From BS750m-G62 sp964577175 (GTDB taxonomy: Bacteria; Planctomycetota; Phycisphaerae; FEN-1346): 16,736 bases of DNA. This document shows positions 7,781 to 15,387 of this stretch, one piece after another. The notes under the pieces were generated by a model. The model was not told the DNA's origin. It searched no databases and saw only the letters and a program-made list of their open reading frames with translations. The stretch is from NCBI GenBank assembly GCA_964577175.1, contig CAZNYC010000092.1:1-16736 (forward strand). The letters run 5' to 3'. Each line of letters opens with the position of its first letter. Within the stretch, counting starts at the first letter, position 1. Position numbers and translations under genes: made by a program.

Positions 7781-9187
7781 CTACTCGGTCCACTGCGTGT
7801 GGAACGAGCCGTCCTTGTCCACCCGCTCGTACGTGTGGGCGCCGAAGTAGTCGCGCTGGGCCTGCGTCAGGTTCTGCGGCAGGCGGGCCGTCCGGTACGA
7901 GTCGATGTAACTGAGGGCGGAGCCGAGGCCCAGGACGGGGATGCCGGAGGCGACCGCCTCCGAGACGATGGTCCGCATCGGCCGCACCCGGCGATTGACC
8001 TGCTTCGCAAAGTGCGGCGCCACGAGCAGGTTCGGCAGATTCGGGTCGGCGCGGTAGGCGTCGGCGATGGGGTCCAGCATCTTCGACCGGATGATGCACC
8101 CGCCTTTCCAGATGCGGGCGATCTCGGGCAATTGCAGATCGTAGTCGTATTCCTTGCTCGCCTCCCGCAGCATCGCCATGCCTTGGGCGTACGAGCAGAC
8201 GACGGCGCAGTAGAGGGTGTCGCGGGAGCGGTTGATGAACTGGGTCCGGTTGCCCGGACGGTGGACCCGGGTGCCTTTCAGGATGTGGGAGGCGGCCTCG
8301 CGCTCGCCCTTGAACGCCGAGAGGATGCGCCCCTCGACGGCCATGTCGATGGTCGGGACGGCCACGCCGACGTCCATCGCGACCTGGCTCGTCCACTTGC
8401 CGGTGCCTTTCTGGCCGGCCTTGTCGAGGATGACGTCGACGAGCGGTTTGCCGGTGTCCGGGTCGGTGCGGGCGAGGCACTCGACGGTAATCTCCATGAG
8501 GTACCCGCCCAGTTCGCCGCGGTTCCAGTTGGCGAACGTCTCGCTCATCTCGTCGGGCGACATGCGGGCAAAGGTGCCGAGAAGGTGGTACACCTCGGCG
8601 ATCGACTGCATGATGCCGTACTCGATGCCGTTGTGGACCATCTTCACGAAGTGCCCCGCCCCGCGGTCACCGATGTACGTGCAGCAGGGTCCGTCGACCT
8701 GGGCGGCGGCCTTTTCGAGGGCGCCCTTGACCAACTGGTACGCCTTCTTCGAACCCCCCGGCATGATGCACGGCCCCTTCAGGGCGCCTTCCTCGCCGCC
8801 CGAGACGCCCGTGCCGATGTACAGGATGCCGTCCTGGGCGAGGTCGTCGAGCCGGCGCTCCGTGTCGCGGAAGTGGGAGTTCCCGCCGTCGATCAGCAGG
8901 TCGCCGCGGTCGAGGTGCGGCCGGATCTGCTCGATCATCGCGTCCACCGGCGCCCCCGCCTTGACCATCAGGAGGATCTTGCGGGGCGTCTGGAGAGTGG
9001 CGCACAGTTCCTCGGCGCTCATGCAGCCGACCACGTCCTTGCCCTGGCACCGGTTCTCGATGAACCGGGTGACCTTGGACGTGGTGCGGTTCCAGACGGC
9101 CACCGAGTAGCCGCGGCTTTCGATGTTCAGGGCGAGGTTCTCGCCCATGACGGCCAGGCCGACGAGTCCGATGTGTTGTTTCGCCAT
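7781..9187 (-). CDS. gnd: 6-phosphogluconate dehydrogenase, decarboxylating
   Basis: Converts 6-phosphogluconate to ribulose 5-phosphate and CO2 with reduction of NADP, in the oxidative pentose-phosphate pathway. At 468 residues it is the usual full-length dimeric form. Visible motifs are the nucleotide-binding GLAVMG (10-15), GGNSHFRD (101-108), GTGVSGGEEGAL (125-136) and HFVKMVHNGIEYG (179-191), with catalytic K182, H185, N186 and Y190, then GTGKWTSQ in the helical domain. The reading frame stays open to 9292, but ATG at 9187 is the start because it opens the conserved N-terminus and has GAGGAGG eight bases upstream. A promoter lies 74-101 bp upstream of the start. pdxB follows after 31 bp. 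Confidence 0.96.
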   Translation of the reverse strand: MAKQHIGLVGLAVMGENLALNIESRGYSVAVWNRTTSKVTRFIENRCQGKDVVGCMSAEELCATLQTPRKILLMVKAGAPVDAMIEQIRPHLDRGDLLIDGGNSHFRDTERRLDDLAQDGILYIGTGVSGGEEGALKGPCIMPGGSKKAYQLVKGALEKAAAQVDGPCCTYIGDRGAGHFVKMVHNGIEYGIMQSIAEVYHLLGTFARMSPDEMSETFANWNRGELGGYLMEITVECLARTDPDTGKPLVDVILDKAGQKGTGKWTSQVAMDVGVAVPTIDMAVEGRILSAFKGEREAASHILKGTRVHRPGNRTQFINRSRDTLYCAVVCSYAQGMAMLREASKEYDYDLQLPEIARIWKGGCIIRSKMLDPIADAYRADPNLPNLLVAPHFAKQVNRRVRPMRTIVSEAVASGIPVLGLGSALSYIDSYRTARLPQNLTQAQRDYFGAHTYERVDKDGSFHTQWTE

Positions 9188-9260
9188 CGTGGATGCCTCC
9201 TCGAAGGATGCGCGGATGCGGCCCAAGACGGCCGCCCCAGTGCGTGTCTGCAAGAAGCAC

Positions 9261-9288
9261 ATTCTACCATGGCGGCCGCCGGTGTCAA
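9261..9288 (-). promoter_or_regulatory. Sigma-70-type promoter for gnd-pdxB
   Basis: On the minus strand a perfect TTGACA (9288-9283) is separated by 16 bases from TAGAAT (9266-9261), one mismatch from TATAAT. Transcription would start near 9254, giving a leader of about 65 nt that contains the GAGGAGG ribosome site of gnd. Confidence 0.7.
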
Positions 9289-9486
9289 GCAAACCCGCCT
9301 CCCGCCGGCGGCGCGCCGGGCCCGCGGATTATTCTTCAGCGACACCCCCAACGGCCGATAAAGTGGGTAGCGAGGGCAACTCCCGGAATCCGCCGCCGTC
9401 CGGCTGCGCCGTCCCGACGTGAGGGCACGGCCGCGCGGAGACGCGGGGGGGCGGTCCCGTCGGTCACGTTCAATCGAGGAGGTGCC
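9289..9486. other. Rest of the divergent gap between gnd and the membrane-protein pair
   Basis: The whole gap between gnd and the plus-strand membrane gene is 299 bp. Apart from the gnd promoter it shows no gene and no strong repeat. A weak plus-strand promoter candidate is GATAAA near 9356 with TTCAGC 16 bases before it. A clear ribosome site, GAGGAGG, is at 9476-9482. Confidence 0.45.
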
Positions 9487-10215
9487 GTGCAGGAACTCGT
9501 GCCGCTGGCTGCGACCATCGAAAGGATGCGCCTGTTGATCCCCCCGTGGGGGTGTATCCTCCTGATCGGGGCGGGGGCGGTGTACCTGGTCCTGGGCGCC
9601 CGGTGGCCGCGGCTCTTCGACGTGCTGAGCATGACGTTCCTGGGGTGCGTGTTCGGACTGGTGGCCTCGCAGTGGGTGCCGCTGGCGCAGCCGCTCGTCA
9701 TCGCGGCGGGGGGCGTGGCGGTGGGCGGGCTCAGTGCGATTTTCCGGACGGTGGCCCATGCGGTCCTGGCCTCGGTGATGCTGGCGGCGGTGGCGTCGAC
9801 GCTGGTGGCTCTGATCGTCGGCGACGAGGGGTTCACGTCGTACCTGGCGGTGAACCTGTCGGACACGAGTTACTCGACGCAGTGGAGCGCCCCGAACCTG
9901 GCCCACGACGCGGTGCTGGCGGCCGTGGTGACGGGGCTGCTGGCGGGGTCGGCGCTGGCGCTCGGACACCGCCGGCTGAGCCGTCGGCTGGTGCCGTCCG
10001 CCCAGGGGGCGGCGCTCGTGCTCCTGGGGGTCACGGAATGGGTCGGCGCCGGCCGGGCGCCGGGCCGGCCGTCGCTCGCGACCGCGTACCCGCTGACGCT
10101 GACGGCGGGATGGGTGTGCCTGCTCGTCATCGGCCTGCGGATTCAGCGGTCCGTGGAAGCGGCCTCCGGCGACTGGGACGCCGACAACGGGGCCGCAGAC
10201 GACGCCGGAGTCTAG
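9487..10215 (+). CDS. Multi-pass membrane protein (paralog A of an adjacent pair)
   Basis: A 242-residue integral membrane protein with about six to seven hydrophobic segments, for example CILLIGAGAVYLVLGA, VLSMTFLGCVFGLVAS, PLVIAAGGVAVGGL, VLASVMLAAVASTLVALIV, AVLAAVVTGLLAGSALAL and LTAGWVCLLVIGL. Its function is unknown. A hydrophilic loop (DEGFTSYLAVNL to APNLAHD) separates segments 4 and 5, and the C-terminal tail is acidic. The Gly-rich helix pattern and the GA-WPRLFDVL stretch match the GFRLYRWLVV region of the next gene, so the two look like diverged tandem paralogs, perhaps of the TMEM198/DUF4203 type (tentative). The start is GTG at 9487, just downstream of GAGGAGG; the frame is open further upstream, but that part is Arg/Pro-rich and non-conserved in style. 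An ATG at 9526 is a possible later start. Confidence 0.75.
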   Translation: MQELVPLAATIERMRLLIPPWGCILLIGAGAVYLVLGARWPRLFDVLSMTFLGCVFGLVASQWVPLAQPLVIAAGGVAVGGLSAIFRTVAHAVLASVMLAAVASTLVALIVGDEGFTSYLAVNLSDTSYSTQWSAPNLAHDAVLAAVVTGLLAGSALALGHRRLSRRLVPSAQGAALVLLGVTEWVGAGRAPGRPSLATAYPLTLTAGWVCLLVIGLRIQRSVEAASGDWDADNGAADDAGV

Positions 10216-10297
10216 CACTACAATGCGACGTGCCGTGCGGCGGGCCGGGAGTCTCGCCGGGCGGAACGCGACGCGGGGGGCCAGCGGAGGCGCGGCG

Positions 10298-10996
10298 ATG
10301 CTCGCAGCGACGACCGGCGCGGAAGGCGGGCCGCCCCCCGGGTTCCATCCCGACGAGGCGATCCGCGAGTTCGTCCAGACCTGCCAGTCCCTGCCGCACG
10401 GATGGCTGCTGGCCATTGCCATCATCTCGGTGCTGGCGGGCGTAGCGTTTCTCGTGTGGGGTTTCCGTTTGTACCGGTGGCTGGTGGTGTTCATTTTCGT
10501 GGCGGTCGGCATCGTGGCGGGGATGGAGGCGGCCATCGCGTTCGGGTTCAGCCAGACGATCGGCATCGTGGCCGGCGCGGTGCTGCTGGGCGTCCTCGCC
10601 TGGCCGGCCCATCGGATGGGTTGGGGCATCGTGGGCGGCACCGTCTTCGCACTCGTCCTGACGGGCTTCGCCGGCTTCATGGGGATCGCCGGCCAGGTGG
10701 AACTCGCGATCATCGGCATCGTGGCGTTCGTGGCCGGGGCCGCCGTCACCCTCTTGCTGATGCGGCCGCTGATCATCGTCGTCACGTCGCTGGTCGGGGC
10801 GGGCCTGCTGACGCAGGGGACGGTGTCGATGACGCTGCTCTGGCCGTCGCTGGGGACGGCCTTGGTGCGAGTCATCGAGACCCGGCCGTACGTCCTGATG
10901 ATCGCCGTCATCGTGCTGGCGGGTCTCGGGTCGGCCATGCAGGTGCTGGACACGGACGGGAAAAAGAGAAAGCGGTCGGGCGGCGACGAGGAGTAG
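10298..10996 (+). CDS. Multi-pass membrane protein (paralog B; possibly DUF4203/TMEM198-like)
   Basis: A 232-residue membrane protein with about seven hydrophobic segments: WLLAIAIISVLAGVAFLVWG, WLVVFIFVAVGIVAG, TIGIVAGAVLLGVLAW, GIVGGTVFALVLTGFAG, LAIIGIVAFVAGAAVTLLL, LIIVVTSLVGAGLL and YVLMIAVIVLAGLG. A short soluble N-terminus (GFHPDEAIREFVQT) precedes them and the tail is charged (KKRKRSGGDEE). The first two helices resemble those of DUF4203/TMEM198-like proteins, which have no settled bacterial function; this is a tentative family match. The start is ATG at 10298 because GGAGG lies seven bases upstream, whereas an earlier in-frame ATG at 10223 has no ribosome site and would add an Arg/Ala-rich leader. 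It lies 82 bp after paralog A and is probably co-transcribed with it. Confidence 0.8.
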   Translation: MLAATTGAEGGPPPGFHPDEAIREFVQTCQSLPHGWLLAIAIISVLAGVAFLVWGFRLYRWLVVFIFVAVGIVAGMEAAIAFGFSQTIGIVAGAVLLGVLAWPAHRMGWGIVGGTVFALVLTGFAGFMGIAGQVELAIIGIVAFVAGAAVTLLLMRPLIIVVTSLVGAGLLTQGTVSMTLLWPSLGTALVRVIETRPYVLMIAVIVLAGLGSAMQVLDTDGKKRKRSGGDEE

Positions 10997-11015
10997 GGGG
11001 CCGGCCTGGCCCGAC

Positions 11016-11053
11016 GGCGCTTCAGCGGCCTTCGTCCTGGCGGCTGGAGCGCC
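11016..11053. terminator. Possible terminator hairpin after the membrane-protein pair
   Basis: Arms of 11 bases (11016-11026 and 11043-11053) pair with one G-U wobble around a 16-base loop, 20 bp past the second membrane gene. There is no T-tract, so intrinsic termination is uncertain; it may equally be an intergenic palindrome. Confidence 0.4.
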
Positions 11054-11287
11054 CAACGAACCGGCGGCTCGTGTTCGACGCGCCCGGCAAGGCGAGGAAG
11101 GGGGAGAAAACTGGTACTGTGTCCCCAGATAACCTGGTATGGCATAGAGAAGGCGGAAGACATTGAAAACTACCCCGCGGAAACGGGGCCGCTGTCCAAC
11201 AATAGGCAGACATACGCCTGGAGCGAAGTAATCTGCGGTGTCTGTGATCCAGACTTATAAGCGATGCCTGTTGGTCAAGGAGGCGAT
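11054..11287. other. Low-GC leader region before the acquired-looking gene
   Basis: No gene is seen. Base composition falls compared with the flanks. There is a small hairpin, ccccg/cgggg (11173-11177 and 11184-11188), a 5-bp inverted repeat gtctg/cagac (11240-11254) followed by TTATAAG (about 11255-11261) that could be a -10 element, and the stretch ctggtactgtgtcccc near 11110. No convincing -35 was found. Confidence 0.4.
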
Positions 11288-11875
11288 ATGAGTAAGGGTC
11301 GCGGCCAGGCAAATCGACTGAGGCGGGTTTGCTGGATCGGAGCCTTGGCCCTTGGCGGGATCTTGGGCCTTGGCCTTATGATGGTGTTCGGGTGGTGTGC
11401 TTTTGTTTGGCTCCGCGTGTTCTTAATGGACATGGGCCCACCTCCTGAAGCGACAGAGCTACTTGAGGTGGCTCCGTCGTCCGGGCACGAATTCGCCCTG
11501 TACTGCAATGAGGAATATGATCTCGCCGAAATGTACCTTAGGGCCGATGGCATCATTGAGCAGCCGACGTTTTACCCTGTAAGGTGCGGCTTCCACGAGT
11601 ATGAAGGGACGTATATTGTGTATGAGTTCCGAGCATCGACAGCCGGCGATGAAGTATGGCTTGCGGAGCGAGGGGACGTAGAGGTCCGCACCGTGGCCTT
11701 CCTTAACTTGAAAACGGGTGTCTTTTCTCATGCGGATTTTGGCAAGATGGAGCCGGCGCTGTCCCCGGACAGAATCTGGTACGGGACACTTGGCAGGATA
11801 GGGCCCCCAATGGAGGTTCCAGGCCCCGACGATGGGGAGTTGCTGGGAAGTGTCAGATATAGGCCGAGGAAGTAA
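11288..11875 (+). CDS. Hypothetical single-pass membrane protein, probably acquired
   Basis: I do not recognise this 195-residue protein. A basic N-terminus (KGRGQANRLRR) leads into one long hydrophobic segment, roughly residues 16-47 (from CWIGALALGGILGLG to FVWLRVFLM), followed by about 145 soluble residues with beta-like stretches (GTYIVYEFRAS, VEVRTVAFLNL) that should face the periplasm. The start is ATG at 11288 with AAGGAGG just upstream; an in-frame ATG at 11264 lacks one. Codons such as CTT, TTT, GTT and ATA-type third positions are much commoner here than in the neighbours, and a 60-base sample at 11461-11520 is 55% GC against 80% in a sample at 9961-10020. This suggests a different origin. 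It stands alone, about 290 bp after the membrane pair. Confidence 0.7.
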   Translation: MSKGRGQANRLRRVCWIGALALGGILGLGLMMVFGWCAFVWLRVFLMDMGPPPEATELLEVAPSSGHEFALYCNEEYDLAEMYLRADGIIEQPTFYPVRCGFHEYEGTYIVYEFRASTAGDEVWLAERGDVEVRTVAFLNLKTGVFSHADFGKMEPALSPDRIWYGTLGRIGPPMEVPGPDDGELLGSVRYRPRK

Positions 11876-12011
11876 GCCCGAGTGTCGCACGTATGAAGGG
11901 TGCAAAGGGCTGCCCGGTAAATGCCCGCGCGCCGGTGTCCTTCGAACAAATCGCATTGGGGCACGTTTGCATCACGCCATTCGCATAAGGGTTAGTCCAG
12001 GAAACCAACCC

Positions 12012-12323
12012 ATGAACCCCACCCACACCAATCCCACGTTCCCCCGCGGGGCCGTCGCGGTGCTCCTGGCCGCGGCCGTTCTCGCAAGCGCCGGTGTGGT
12101 CCTGGCCGGTTCGCCCAGCGCCGCCCCGCCCACCGCCGCCGAACACGAAGCGGCCGTGGCGTGGTGCCGCATCCGAACCCTCCGGCAGGAGATCGGCCTG
12201 ACCAGCCACAACCTCGCCGCCATGGCCTGCACGCAAGGCCAGGCCGAGGCGGCCCTCTCGTCCCTCGTCTCCTGGTACAACGCGAACCGTGAGGCCCTCG
12301 CCGCCCGCCGCGCTGCCACGTGA
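12012..12323 (+). CDS. Small secreted helical protein of unknown function
   Basis: A 103-residue protein with a signal peptide: a short N-terminus, a hydrophobic stretch GAVAVLLAAAVLASAGVV and a likely cleavage after VLA near residue 32. The mature part of about 70 residues is mainly helical (EHEAAVAWCRIRTLRQEIGL, then QGQAEAALSSLVSWYNANRE) with two cysteines. I know no function for it. ATG at 12012 was chosen because it opens the signal peptide and has AGGA about nine bases upstream; the longer open frame from 11832 lacks signal-peptide character. It ends 12 bp before the convergent recJ stop. Its GC-rich codon use matches the genome, unlike the gene before it. Confidence 0.7.
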   Translation: MNPTHTNPTFPRGAVAVLLAAAVLASAGVVLAGSPSAAPPTAAEHEAAVAWCRIRTLRQEIGLTSHNLAAMACTQGQAEAALSSLVSWYNANREALAARRAAT

Positions 12324-12335
12324 TCTCAAACCGCT

Positions 12336-14099
12336 CTAGCCGTACTCCCGTACCGCCGCTTCGTCGCCGTAGGCGCGGATCCAGAGGTCCTTCAGGTGGA
12401 GTTCCACTTCCGGCCGGCTGGGGCGGAAGGTGGACACGCGGCAGGTGAACGCGATACCGCACGTCTCGGCCCGTCCGACGGCGTCGGCGAGGTCGCCCAT
12501 CCGCCAGCCGACGCACCGGCGGGCCCGGCCGCCGCTCGTGACGTGCATCGCCAGGTGCGCCCCGCGCCGGCCGATCCGTTTCGGCGAACCCACGACGCGA
12601 ATCTGCCGCGTCGCGAACACCGGCCGCGGGTTCCCCGCCCCGAACGGGCCCAGGTCGTCCAGCACGCGGGCCGTTTCCAGGGTGATGTGCGTCGGGTCGA
12701 TCTCGGCGTCGACCTTGAGTCGCGGCGTGAGGTCGTCCGGCGTCAGGACCTCGGCGGCGCGTGCGAGGAACGCCTCGCGGAACGGCTCGACGGCCTCCGG
12801 CGCGAGCCGCAGGCCCGCCGCCATCGTGTGCCCGCCGAAGGTCGTGAGGTGCTCGCGGCAGGAGGCGAGGGCCTGGAACAGGTGGAAGCCCGGGATGCTC
12901 CGGCCGGAGCCCTGGGCCTGCTCGTCGTCCAGGCCGATGAGGACCGTCGGCCGGTGGTACTTCTCGACGATGCGGGAGGCCACGATGCCGATGACGCCGG
13001 TGTGCCAGCCGCGGCCGGCGGCGACGATGGCGGCGTCGCGGTCGGGGTCGAAGGTGGCGGCGACCTGCTCGTCGGCCTCGTCGAGGATTTCCTGTTCGAC
13101 GTCGCGGCGTCGGCGGTTCAGGCGGTCGAGGTCGCGGGCGATGTCCATGGCGGCATCCGGACCGGCGGTCGTGAGCAACTCAACGGCCTCGCCGGCATGC
13201 CCCAGCCGCCCCGCCGCGTTCAACCGCGGCCCGATGACGTAGCCGATGTGGTAGGCGTCGATGGCCTTGCCCTGGAGGCGCCCCACCTCCCGCAGGGCCG
13301 CGATGCCGGGATGGGTGCTTGCGCTCAGTGCCTGGAGGCCGAAGCGGGCCAGGACGTGGTTCTCGCCGACGAGCGGCACGACGTCGGCGATCGTGCCGAG
13401 CGCCGCCAGGCCCGTGGCGGCAATCAGAAACTCGCGGAACGGTCCGTCGACGCGCTCGCGGCCGCTGAGGGCCTTGCCGACGGCCCAGGCGAGTTTCATC
13501 GCCACGCCCGCCCCGGCCAGGTCGCGGAACGGGTACGAGGAGTCCGGCAGTTTCGGGTTCACGATGGCCAGGGCGGGGGGCAGGCGGTCGGGGTCCGGCT
13601 CGTGATGGTCGGTGACGATGACGTCGAGGCCGAGGTCGCGGGCCCGCGCCACCTCTGCCTGCCCGCTGATGCCGCAGTCCACCGTGACGAGGACCTTCGC
13701 CCCCTCGGCAGCCAGGTGCTCGACGGCCTCGCGGTTCAGGCCGTACCCCTCCTCGATGCGGTGCGGCACGTAGATGCGGACGTTGGCGTCGGCGAGGCGC
13801 AGGGCCCTCCAGAGGATGGCGGCGGCGGTCATGCCGTCTACGTCGTAGTCGCCGTAGATGACGATCGGCTCGCGGTCGCGGGCGGCGGCGACGAGGCGGT
13901 CGGCGGCTTCCGTGAGGCCGGGCAGGGCCTCCGGCGGATGGAGTTGGGTCAGTTCCGGCCGCAGGAACGCCCGGGCGGCGTCGGCGGTGTCGTAGCCGCG
14001 CTGGCCTAAGACGGCCGCCACGATAGGATGGATGCCCAGTTCGGCCGCCAGGCGGGCGGTGTCGGTGAAAGGGGGCTGGATGGTCCAGTGCTTGGCCAA
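12336..14099 (-). CDS. recJ: Single-stranded-DNA-specific 5'-3' exonuclease RecJ
   Basis: Degrades single-stranded DNA 5' to 3' in recombination, mismatch and base-excision repair. The DHH-superfamily motifs are present in order, numbered from the chosen start: YGDYDVDG (82-89), VDCG (140-143), TDHHE (163-167) and GTIADVVPL; then the DHHA1 domain with GWHTGVIGIVASRI, GSGRSIPGF and GGHTMAAGL, and the C-terminal OB-type domain with FGAGNPRPVF. At about 587 residues it has the usual length. The frame is open to a TTG at 14126, but TTG at 14099 gives MAKHWTIQPPF, which looks like a normal RecJ beginning; the nine codons before it belong to a short direct-repeat region. Neither TTG has a clear Shine-Dalgarno site, so the start is uncertain. 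It converges with the small secreted gene. Confidence 0.94.
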   Translation of the reverse strand: MAKHWTIQPPFTDTARLAAELGIHPIVAAVLGQRGYDTADAARAFLRPELTQLHPPEALPGLTEAADRLVAAARDREPIVIYGDYDVDGMTAAAILWRALRLADANVRIYVPHRIEEGYGLNREAVEHLAAEGAKVLVTVDCGISGQAEVARARDLGLDVIVTDHHEPDPDRLPPALAIVNPKLPDSSYPFRDLAGAGVAMKLAWAVGKALSGRERVDGPFREFLIAATGLAALGTIADVVPLVGENHVLARFGLQALSASTHPGIAALREVGRLQGKAIDAYHIGYVIGPRLNAAGRLGHAGEAVELLTTAGPDAAMDIARDLDRLNRRRRDVEQEILDEADEQVAATFDPDRDAAIVAAGRGWHTGVIGIVASRIVEKYHRPTVLIGLDDEQAQGSGRSIPGFHLFQALASCREHLTTFGGHTMAAGLRLAPEAVEPFREAFLARAAEVLTPDDLTPRLKVDAEIDPTHITLETARVLDDLGPFGAGNPRPVFATRQIRVVGSPKRIGRRGAHLAMHVTSGGRARRCVGWRMGDLADAVGRAETCGIAFTCRVSTFRPSRPEVELHLKDLWIRAYGDEAAVREYG

Positions 14100-14189
14100 T
14101 GTCAAATGCCGACTGATAAATGTCAAGTCAGGCGCCTACGGCGGCTGTGGGTAACGCGGAGCGAGTGGTCATTGGTGCTTGGTCATTGG
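14098..14189. repeat. Short AT-richer direct repeats upstream of recJ
   Basis: aatgtcaa occurs at 14098-14105 and 14119-14126, and ggtcattgg at 14167-14175 and 14181-14189 (period 14). The stretch overlaps the 5' end of recJ and the last codons of the next minus-strand gene. Its composition differs from the surrounding coding DNA, and it resembles the small intergenic repeats with ccaatgacc/aagcacc words seen in various genomes (from memory, not checked). Confidence 0.55.
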
Positions 14190-14884
14190 CCATCCTTGAA
14201 ACCGATGCGCCGCAGAAACTCCTCGCTGCCTCGCTGAACCCACGCCTCCTCCAGGCGGGAGCGGACGGCGTCGAGGAACGGGCGGGCGGCGGGGTCGGCG
14301 GCGCGGGTCGGGTTCACGTGATGGAAATCCGCCCGGTTCGAGATCGCGGGGCCGAAGCCCAGGCGGCCGAGGGCGAGCGGGAAGTCGAAGAAGCCTTCCT
14401 CCGTCGGATCGGTCCGCGTGTTCCAGGCCCACACGTCGACCTTGCCGAAAAGTTCCCGCACGGACCGGCGGACCCGCGCCAGGCCCTTGCCGGACGGGCC
14501 CGGCCCGACGACCATGACCGCGAGGTCGGCCTCGCCGGCCCAGAGGTAGGCGTTTCCCTCGGCGAGGAGGTTGGCGTTCTCGGGAAGGGCGCGGTGCAGT
14601 GCGGCCAGGCCGGCCGCCAGACCCCTCGGCTCGGCGAGGAGGACGCGGACGGAGGCGGCCCCGGCCGCCCGCAGGCGGTCGAGTTCCGGGTCCGACGCCG
14701 CGAGGTCCGCATACGACCGGAGGGCGAAGCCGGCGTCGCCGAGGTCGACGGTCTCGCCCTCGGCGATCTCGTCGGCCACGCGGACCCGGGCGGCGTGCCA
14801 GCCGTCGAGGTGACCGAGCAGCATCTCGGCGACGGCGGTTTTGCCGATGCGCGGTGCGACGCCGGCGATGCAGAGGACAGCCAT
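14183..14884 (-). CDS. P-loop NTPase resembling MobB or dethiobiotin-synthetase-type proteins
   Basis: A 233-residue cytoplasmic protein with an N-terminal Walker A motif, GVAPRIGKT (8-16), directly after the first beta strand. A later segment (LLAEGNAYLW, then ADLAVMVVGPG) corresponds to the strand carrying the Walker B region in MobB-like and SIMIBI-class NTPases. It could assist molybdopterin cofactor synthesis or another GTP/ATP-driven maturation, but nothing in the sequence fixes the substrate and no moa or mob gene is nearby. The frame is open to 15031, but ATG at 14884 starts just before the P-loop, as usual in the family, and the upstream residues are Pro/Thr-rich without conservation signs. 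It lies 83 bp upstream of recJ on the same strand and is divergent from the MNT-HEPN pair. Confidence 0.7.
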   Translation of the reverse strand: MAVLCIAGVAPRIGKTAVAEMLLGHLDGWHAARVRVADEIAEGETVDLGDAGFALRSYADLAASDPELDRLRAAGAASVRVLLAEPRGLAAGLAALHRALPENANLLAEGNAYLWAGEADLAVMVVGPGPSGKGLARVRRSVRELFGKVDVWAWNTRTDPTEEGFFDFPLALGRLGFGPAISNRADFHHVNPTRAADPAARPFLDAVRSRLEEAWVQRGSEEFLRRIGFKDGQ

Positions 14885-14917
14885 GCGCCTTTGGTCTCCG
14901 AGGGTCCCGTTTGGCGT

Positions 14918-14941
14918 CGTCCACAGTGTATCAGGTGGACG
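14918..14941. promoter_or_regulatory. 7-bp inverted repeat in the divergent intergenic region
   Basis: Perfect arms cgtccac (14918-14924) and gtggacg (14935-14941) around 10 bases, in the 167-bp region between the P-loop NTPase and the MNT-HEPN pair. It has the size of an operator for a dimeric regulator but could be a chance hairpin in GC-rich DNA. Confidence 0.35.
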
Positions 14942-15051
14942 GGCGGTCGGAAAGGGGGAGACTTCGCCAGATACTGGACATCGGCCGCACGCCGAAGTAG
15001 AGTGTGGGTCGGCCCATCGTGGGGTGGGCAAAAGGCGGCGGGAGGTGGCGC

Positions 15052-15387
15052 ATGGTGGCCGTCACGGAAGAAACCCTTCAGCAGATGGTCCAGGCCATCG
15101 TGCGCGAAGTGGACCCGGAAGAGATCTGGCTGTTTGGTTCCCAGGCCCGCGGCGAGGCCCGCGCCCGCAGCGATGTGGACCTGCTGGTCGTGGAGCGTGA
15201 GCCGTTCGACGAAAGCGGGCGGCGGTGGCGCCACCTGAGCCGGCTGTATGAACTCGCCTCCCGGCGCCGGGTGCCCGTGGATATCCTTCTCTACAGCCGC
15301 GACGAGGTGGCTCTCTTCGGCGACCACGCCGAGCACATCGTGGCCACGGTCCTGCTGAACGGGAAGCGGATTTATGAACGGTCCTGA
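15052..15387 (+). CDS. MNT-type nucleotidyltransferase, likely antitoxin of a HEPN-MNT pair
   Basis: A 111-residue minimal nucleotidyltransferase of the pol-beta superfamily. It has the GSx10DxD signature: G29-S30 in LFGSQARG and D41, D43 in SDVDLLV, with a third acidic residue D77 in PVDILLY, so the active site looks intact. In characterised HEPN-MNT modules the MNT partner neutralises the HEPN toxin, in some cases by adding AMP to a tyrosine; transfer of that role here is inference. ATG at 15052 was chosen for the GGAGG six bases upstream; an earlier in-frame ATG at 15004 has none. Its stop codon overlaps the start of the HEPN gene by 14 bp, showing translational coupling. Confidence 0.88.
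   Translation: MVAVTEETLQQMVQAIVREVDPEEIWLFGSQARGEARARSDVDLLVVEREPFDESGRRWRHLSRLYELASRRRVPVDILLYSRDEVALFGDHAEHIVATVLLNGKRIYERS

Noticed and set aside
7550..9361. A 603-codon plus-strand frame opposite gnd
   Set aside because: gnd is unmistakable on the other strand, with all catalytic motifs and a promoter; the opposite frame has no domain.
11110..11145. Stretch ctggtactgtgtcccc as a transposon or RAYT end
   Set aside because: Similar words occur beside mobile repeats in other genomes, but there is no second copy, inverted partner or transposase here.
9127..11163. A 678-codon open frame on the minus strand opposite the membrane-protein pair
   Set aside because: The plus-strand genes have ribosome sites and clear transmembrane patterns, while this frame is Pro/Arg/Thr-rich with no domain and overlaps the start of gnd.
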